A stretch of 34,762 nt of DNA from Limisphaerales bacterium (lineage in GTDB: Bacteria; Verrucomicrobiota; Verrucomicrobiia; Limisphaerales; SXTU01), in assembly GCA_009773355.1 (NCBI GenBank), contig WRPG01000086.1, positions 1-34,762 of the forward strand, given 5' to 3'. Below the pieces are notes generated by a model that saw nothing but the letters and a program-made list of their open reading frames with translations, was not told the DNA's origin and did no database searches. The position numbers were made by a program, and so were the translations under genes. This document shows positions 30,781 through 34,762 of the stretch, one piece after another. Each line of letters opens with the position of its first letter. The first letter of the stretch is position 1.

Positions 30781-32703
30781 ATGACACGCCGACTGCTCCT
30801 GGCCGCGCTTTCAGCTTTCAGCTCTCTGCTTTCTGCTCTCTGCGCGACCGCCGCCGACCGCCCGAACATCCTCTGGATCACCAGCGAGGATCACAGCCCG
30901 ACGATGGGCTGCTATGGCGACAAATACGCGACGACCCCGAACGTGGACGCGCTCGCCGCGCGCGGGCTGCGCTACCGCTTTGCGTGGTCGTGCGCGCCGG
31001 TCTGCGCGCCCGCCCGCACCACGCTCATCAGCGGGCTTTACCCGCCCAGCACCGGCGCGGAACACATGAGGTCCATGGTGCCGCTGCCGGCGGGCTTCAA
31101 GATGTATCCGCAGTTCCTCCGCGAGGCCGGCTACTACTGCTCGAACAACTCGAAGGAGGACTACAACCTCGCCAAGCCCGGCCAGGTTTGGGACGAGTCC
31201 AGCGGCAAGGCCCACTACAAGAACCGCGCCGCCGGCCAGCCGTTCTTCGCCGTCTTCAACTCCACCAAGAGCCACGAGAGCCAGCTTCGCACGCGCCCGC
31301 ACACCGCCGTTCACGACCCCGCCAAGGTCCGCGTGCCCGCCTACCATCCCGACACGCCGGAGGTCCGGCAGGACTGGGCGCAATACTACGACAAGGTCTC
31401 CGAGGTGGACGCCGTTGCCGGCACTCACCTCAAGGAACTCGCCGATGCCGGCCTCGCCGATGACACCATCGTTTTCTACTACGCCGACCACGGCTCCGGG
31501 ATGCCGCGCAGCAAGCGCTGGCCCTGCAACTCCGGTTTGCAGGTGCCCGTCGTCGTCCATTTCCCGGCCAAGTGGAAGCACCTCGCGCCGCCCGAATACC
31601 AGCCCGGCGGCGTGAGCGACCGGCTCATTAGCTTCGTGGACTTCGCGCCGACCGTCCTGAGCCTCGCGGGCATCCAGCCGCCCGCGTGGATGCAGGGCCA
31701 CGCCTTCGCCGGCAAGTTCATCGCGCCGAAGCAGCCGTTCATCTTTGGTTTCCGCGGCCGGATGGACGAGCGCATTGACTGCGTCCGCAGCGTGAGCGAC
31801 GGCCGCTACGTTTATCTGCGCAACTTCATGCCGCACCTCTCGCAGGCGCAGCATGTGGATTACCAGTTCGCGACTCCAACTACGCGCGTCTGGTTCGAGC
31901 GCTTCAAGTCCGGTCAGGCCACCGAGGCGCAATCCCTCTTCTGGCGCGCCCCCAAGGCACCTGAGGAACTCTACGACCTCACGACCGACCCCGACGAAGT
32001 GAAGAACCTCGCCGGTTCGCCGCAGCATCAGGAAGTGCTCGCCAAGTTCCGCAAGGCGCAAGCCGACCTCGCCGGCAAAATCCGCGACGTTGGCTTTCTG
32101 CCCGAGGGAGAAATCCATTCGCGCTCCGCCGGCAGCGCGCCCTACACGATGGGCCACGATGAAGCGAAGTATCCCTTGGGCCGCATCTACAACACCGCCG
32201 CCCTCGCCTCGAACCTGAAGGCCGACGCGCTCCCGCAGCTCCGCCAATCGCTTGCTGACGCCGACAGCGCCGTCCGCTACTGGGCCGCGCTGGGCCTGCT
32301 CATGCGCGGCAAGGACGCCGTAGCCGCCGCGCGGGCGGACTTGCACAAGGCGCTGGCGGACGCGTCGCCCTTCGTCCGCATTCCCGCCGCGCAGGCACTC
32401 GGCCAGTTCGGCGATCAAGCGGACTTGGACAAGGCGCTGCCCGCGCTGCTGGAGCAGGCCGACTGGAGCAAAAGCGGCGTTTTCGCCTCCGTTTCGGCGC
32501 TCAACGCCCTCGGCGCCCTCGGCTCAAAGGCCGCGCCCGCCGCCTCCGCCATCAAGACGCTGCCGGACAAAAGCTCGTCGCCCGACGCCCGCTTCAACTC
32601 CTACGTCCCCCGCCTGCTCGCCGACTTGAACGCCGGCCTGGGCGGCGCGGCTCCCGCCCCGGAGAAAGCCCCGGCGAAGAAGGCGAAAAGGAAGGCGGAG
32701 TAA
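30781..32703 (+). CDS. Sulfatase with C-terminal HEAT-like repeats (640 aa)
   Basis: A signal peptide (about 1-25) precedes DRPNILWITSEDHSPTMGCYG and the formylglycine motif C75-A-P-A-R. YYADHGSGMPRSKRW and ELYDLTTDPDEVKNLAG complete a sulfatase domain of about 450 residues. Residues about 475-620 form helical pairs (LRQSLADADSAVRYWAALGL, ALADASPFVRIPAAQALGQF) typical of HEAT/armadillo repeats, then a Lys/Ala tail. The added repeats suggest binding to a partner or substrate. Residues 9-21 of the signal peptide are encoded by five 7-nt tandem units. The start ATG 30781 begins the signal peptide; upstream extension to 30718 lacks one. Confidence 0.92.
   Translation: MTRRLLLAALSAFSSLLSALCATAADRPNILWITSEDHSPTMGCYGDKYATTPNVDALAARGLRYRFAWSCAPVCAPARTTLISGLYPPSTGAEHMRSMVPLPAGFKMYPQFLREAGYYCSNNSKEDYNLAKPGQVWDESSGKAHYKNRAAGQPFFAVFNSTKSHESQLRTRPHTAVHDPAKVRVPAYHPDTPEVRQDWAQYYDKVSEVDAVAGTHLKELADAGLADDTIVFYYADHGSGMPRSKRWPCNSGLQVPVVVHFPAKWKHLAPPEYQPGGVSDRLISFVDFAPTVLSLAGIQPPAWMQGHAFAGKFIAPKQPFIFGFRGRMDERIDCVRSVSDGRYVYLRNFMPHLSQAQHVDYQFATPTTRVWFERFKSGQATEAQSLFWRAPKAPEELYDLTTDPDEVKNLAGSPQHQEVLAKFRKAQADLAGKIRDVGFLPEGEIHSRSAGSAPYTMGHDEAKYPLGRIYNTAALASNLKADALPQLRQSLADADSAVRYWAALGLLMRGKDAVAAARADLHKALADASPFVRIPAAQALGQFGDQADLDKALPALLEQADWSKSGVFASVSALNALGALGSKAAPAASAIKTLPDKSSSPDARFNSYVPRLLADLNAGLGGAAPAPEKAPAKKAKRKAE
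30807..30841 (+). repeat. Five 7-nt tandem units inside a signal-peptide coding region
   Basis: The units read GCTTTCA GCTTTCA GCTCTCT GCTTTCT GCTCTCT. Because 7 is not a multiple of 3, gain or loss of one unit would shift the reading frame of the sulfatase. Only the first two units are identical, which limits slippage. Confidence 0.75.
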
Positions 32704-32785
32704 ATCCCGGCGGAATCGTTGCCCCCCCCGGACCGGCCGGCAACATCCAACACTCCTGTGCGACCGCGCATCACCGAACCGGCTG

Positions 32786-32814
32786 TTGCTTCCCCGCGCG
32801 CCGGGTGCTAGTCT
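32786..32814 (+). promoter_or_regulatory. Candidate promoter of ftsH
   Basis: TTGCTT (32786-32791) and TAGTCT (32809-32814) are 17 nt apart, with an extended -10 TG one base upstream of the hexamer. The distance to ATG 32831 is 16 nt, longer than at other genes here. The remaining gap after the sulfatase stop contains a short GTTGCC/GGCAAC inverted pair and nothing else recognisable. Confidence 0.4.
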
Positions 32815-32830
32815 CCCCCACCTTTGACAA

Positions 32831-34762
32831 ATGTCTGAGAACAACCGCAGCCCGGACAACGGGAAGAACGACCAGAACGACGACTTCAAGTCGGGCGCGC
32901 GCCCGTGGGTGATCTGGCTCGCCATCGTCGGCTTCATCGTGGTGTTGATCACCTTTCGCAACCAGACCATGGAGGTGAAGGCCAAGCCGCTGACCTACCC
33001 CGAGTTCATCCAGAAGGTGGACGACAAGCTCATCCGCAACGGCCGGATCACCTACAACCCGCAGACTTCCGACCTGCGCGAGATCACCGGCACCTATGTC
33101 GAGGTGGGCGACAGCGGCAAACCAGTGATCGAGAACGGCAAGGAAAAGGAAATCCCGTTCGTCATCAAGATTCCCGTCACCGACAAGCTCCTGGAAAAGC
33201 TGCTCGAAGCGAAGTTCGTGACCAAGGAGCCGAACACGCTCTTCTGGTCCGTGCTCCTGAGCTTCCTGCCGGTGCTGCTCATCGCCGGGTTCATTTACTT
33301 CGTCTTCATCCGCAACCTGAAGATGGCGGGCAAGAGCGCCCTGAGCTTTGGCAAAAGCAAGGCGCGGATGCTCTCGAAGGACAAGAACAAGACCACGTTC
33401 AAAGATGTGGCCGGCGTCGAGGAGGCGAAGGACGAGGTGAGCGAACTGGTCGAGTTCTTGAAAGACCCGAAGAAGTTCCAGAAGCTTGGCGGGCGCATCC
33501 CCAAGGGCATCCTGATGATCGGTGCGCCCGGCACCGGCAAGACGCTGCTCGCGAAGGCCATCGCGGGCGAGGCCGATGCCGCGTTCTTCAGCATCAGCGG
33601 TTCGGACTTCGTGGAGATGTTCGTCGGCGTCGGCGCGAGCCGCGTGCGCGACATGTTCGAGCAGGCGCGCAAGGCCACGCCCTGCCTGATCTTCATTGAT
33701 GAGATTGACGCCGTGGGCCGCAGCCGCGGCATCGGCCTCGGCGGCGGCAACGACGAGCGCGAGCAGACGCTCAACGCGCTGCTCGTCGAGATGGACGGCT
33801 TCGACACGCAGGAGGGCATCATCATCATCGCGGCGACGAACCGTCCCGACGTGCTCGACCCCGCCCTGCTGCGCCCGGGTCGCTTCGACCGCCAGATCAC
33901 CGTCAACCTCCCCGATGTGCGTGGGCGCGAGGCGATTTTGAAAGTCCACGCGCGCAACGTGAAGCTCGACCCCGCCGCCGACCTCTCGGTCATCGCGCGC
34001 GGCACGCCTGGCTTCTCCGGTGCCGAGTTGGCGAACCTGTTGAACGAGGCCGCCTTGCTCGCCGCCCGGCAAGGCCTGAAAGCCGTTGGCATCAAGGAAC
34101 TCGACGAGGCCCGCGACAAGGTCCGCTGGGGCCGCGAGCGTCGCAGTCTGGCCATGACCGACGAGGAGAAGCGCGACACCGCCTGGCACGAGGCCGGCCA
34201 CGCGCTGGTCAACGTCCTCCTCGAACACACGCACCCGCTGCACAAGGTCACCATCATCCCGCGCGGTCGCGCGCTGGGCCTGACCATGATGCTCCCCAAG
34301 CAGGACGTTCACAGTCAGCGGCGCAAGAATCTGCTCGACGACCTCGCTGTCACCATGGGCGGGCGCATCGGCGAGCAGATTGTTTCCGACGACGTTTCCA
34401 CCGGCGCTGGCGGCGACATCCAGCAGGCCACCGCCTACGCGCGCGCGATGGTCTGCCAGTTCGGCATGAGCGACAAGATGGGCATGATCCTCTACGGCAG
34501 TGACGACGACCGGTTCATGGGCCGCGACCTCGGGCGCAGCAAGGATTACAGCGAGCACACCGCGCAGGAGATTGATGCCGAGGTGAAGCGCATCATTGAC
34601 GAGGCTTACACGCGGGCCAAGCAGCTCATTGATGACAACCGCGACAAGCTCGAGTTGATCGCCAAGGCGCTGCTTGAGTTCGAGACGCTCGACGGCCAGC
34701 AGGTGGAAGACCTCATCCGCACCGGCAAGATGAGCAACCCGCCGCCGCCCGCCGCGCTCACC
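32831..34762 (+). CDS. ftsH: ATP-dependent zinc metalloprotease FtsH, 3' end missing
   Basis: This membrane-bound AAA+ protease degrades damaged membrane proteins and unstable regulators. A first membrane helix (about 27-41) is followed by an extracytoplasmic domain and a second helix (about 140-158: [19 protein letters not shown]). Then come Walker A GAPGTGKT at 231-238, the pore motif [11 protein letters not shown], Walker [13 protein letters not shown], the second region of homology ([19 protein letters not shown]), and the zinc site HEAGH at 453-457. The frame stays open to the last base, 644 codons, so only a short tail is missing. The insert between the first helix and the second is longer than in many homologues. 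ATG 32831 is the first start that gives the N-terminal helix. Confidence 0.96.
   Translation, partial: MSENNRSPDNGKNDQNDDFKSGARPWVIWLAIVGFIVVLITFRNQTMEVKAKPLTYPEFIQKVDDKLIRNGRITYNPQTSDLREITGTYVEVGDSGKPVIENGKEKEIPFVIKIPVTDKLLEKLLEAKFVTKEPNTLFWSVLLSFLPVLLIAGFIYFVFIRNLKMAGKSALSFGKSKARMLSKDKNKTTFKDVAGVEEAKDEVSELVEFLKDPKKFQKLGGRIPKGILMIGAPGTGKTLLAKAIAGEADAAFFSISGSDFVEMFVGVGASRVRDMFEQARKATPCLIFIDEIDAVGRSRGIGLGGGNDEREQTLNALLVEMDGFDTQEGIIIIAATNRPDVLDPALLRPGRFDRQITVNLPDVRGREAILKVHARNVKLDPAADLSVIARGTPGFSGAELANLLNEAALLAARQGLKAVGIKELDEARDKVRWGRERRSLAMTDEEKRDTAWHEAGHALVNVLLEHTHPLHKVTIIPRGRALGLTMMLPKQDVHSQRRKNLLDDLAVTMGGRIGEQIVSDDVSTGAGGDIQQATAYARAMVCQFGMSDKMGMILYGSDDDRFMGRDLGRSKDYSEHTAQEIDAEVKRIIDEAYTRAKQLIDDNRDKLELIAKALLEFETLDGQQVEDLIRTGKMSNPPPPAALT

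Noticed and set aside
1-34762. CRISPR arrays, tRNA or rRNA genes
   Set aside because: No regularly spaced direct repeats and no cloverleaf or rRNA-like stretches were found in the intergenic gaps; the repeats present are palindromes.

Overview
The window is GC-rich bacterial chromosome with dense protein coding and no rRNA, tRNA or CRISPR array that I could find. Three formylglycine-type sulfatases, a sialate O-acetylesterase, a neutral-ceramidase-like protein, tandem DUF11 surface proteins, the small 'PF.PF.+ HPE' protein family, and abundant palindromic repeats with REP-derived peptides (such as RRLQVAGT) all point to the Planctomycetes-Verrucomicrobia group. The best guess is a Pedosphaera/Limisphaerales-like verrucomicrobium. 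This is inference; no marker gene was compared with a database.

Layout. 1-2059: the end of one DUF11-repeat protein and a complete paralogue, closed by a rho-independent terminator. 2249-5776: a 1175-residue protein that I read as a pyrophosphate-type PEP carboxykinase relative. 5952-13739: a five-gene co-directional module made of a small radical-SAM activase-like protein, a double zinc-ribbon/FHA adaptor, a ClpB-type AAA+ protein with a degenerate first ATPase domain, a membrane-anchored coiled-coil protein, and a tail-anchored Ser/Thr kinase. 13759-20521: a TVP38/DedA-like membrane protein, then a hydrolase block (sulfatase, sialate esterase, ceramidase, serine hydrolase). 20553-22988: a small conserved protein and a compact, less GC-rich type II restriction-modification locus (controller, HNH nuclease, m5C methyltransferase). 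23037-28321: ftsK, an RMD1/DUF155-like membrane protein, and panC. 28424-32703: a GspC/PilP-like exported protein and two more sulfatases. 32831-end: ftsH, missing its end.

The most interesting part is the kinase module. The kinase carries, between its catalytic domain and its C-terminal membrane anchor, a segment (about residues 447-507) that aligns with the DNA-reading gamma winged helix of the FtsK encoded 10 kb away (about 23 of 61 positions identical by hand alignment). Its N-terminus has two TIIE motifs that could dock on the FHA partner once phosphorylated. Together the genes suggest a membrane-tethered kinase, an FHA reader and an AAA+ remodelling machine, with an iron-sulfur radical enzyme in the same transcript. 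I know of no described system with exactly this content.

Two other window-wide patterns stand out. Almost every intergenic gap holds a palindromic element from one of at least five families, some with arms built from 6- or 7-nt tandem units; each non-overlapping junction of the kinase module carries a different one. Many start codons lie only 6-9 nt downstream of a -10-like TAnnnT hexamer and lack a Shine-Dalgarno sequence, which suggests leaderless transcripts.
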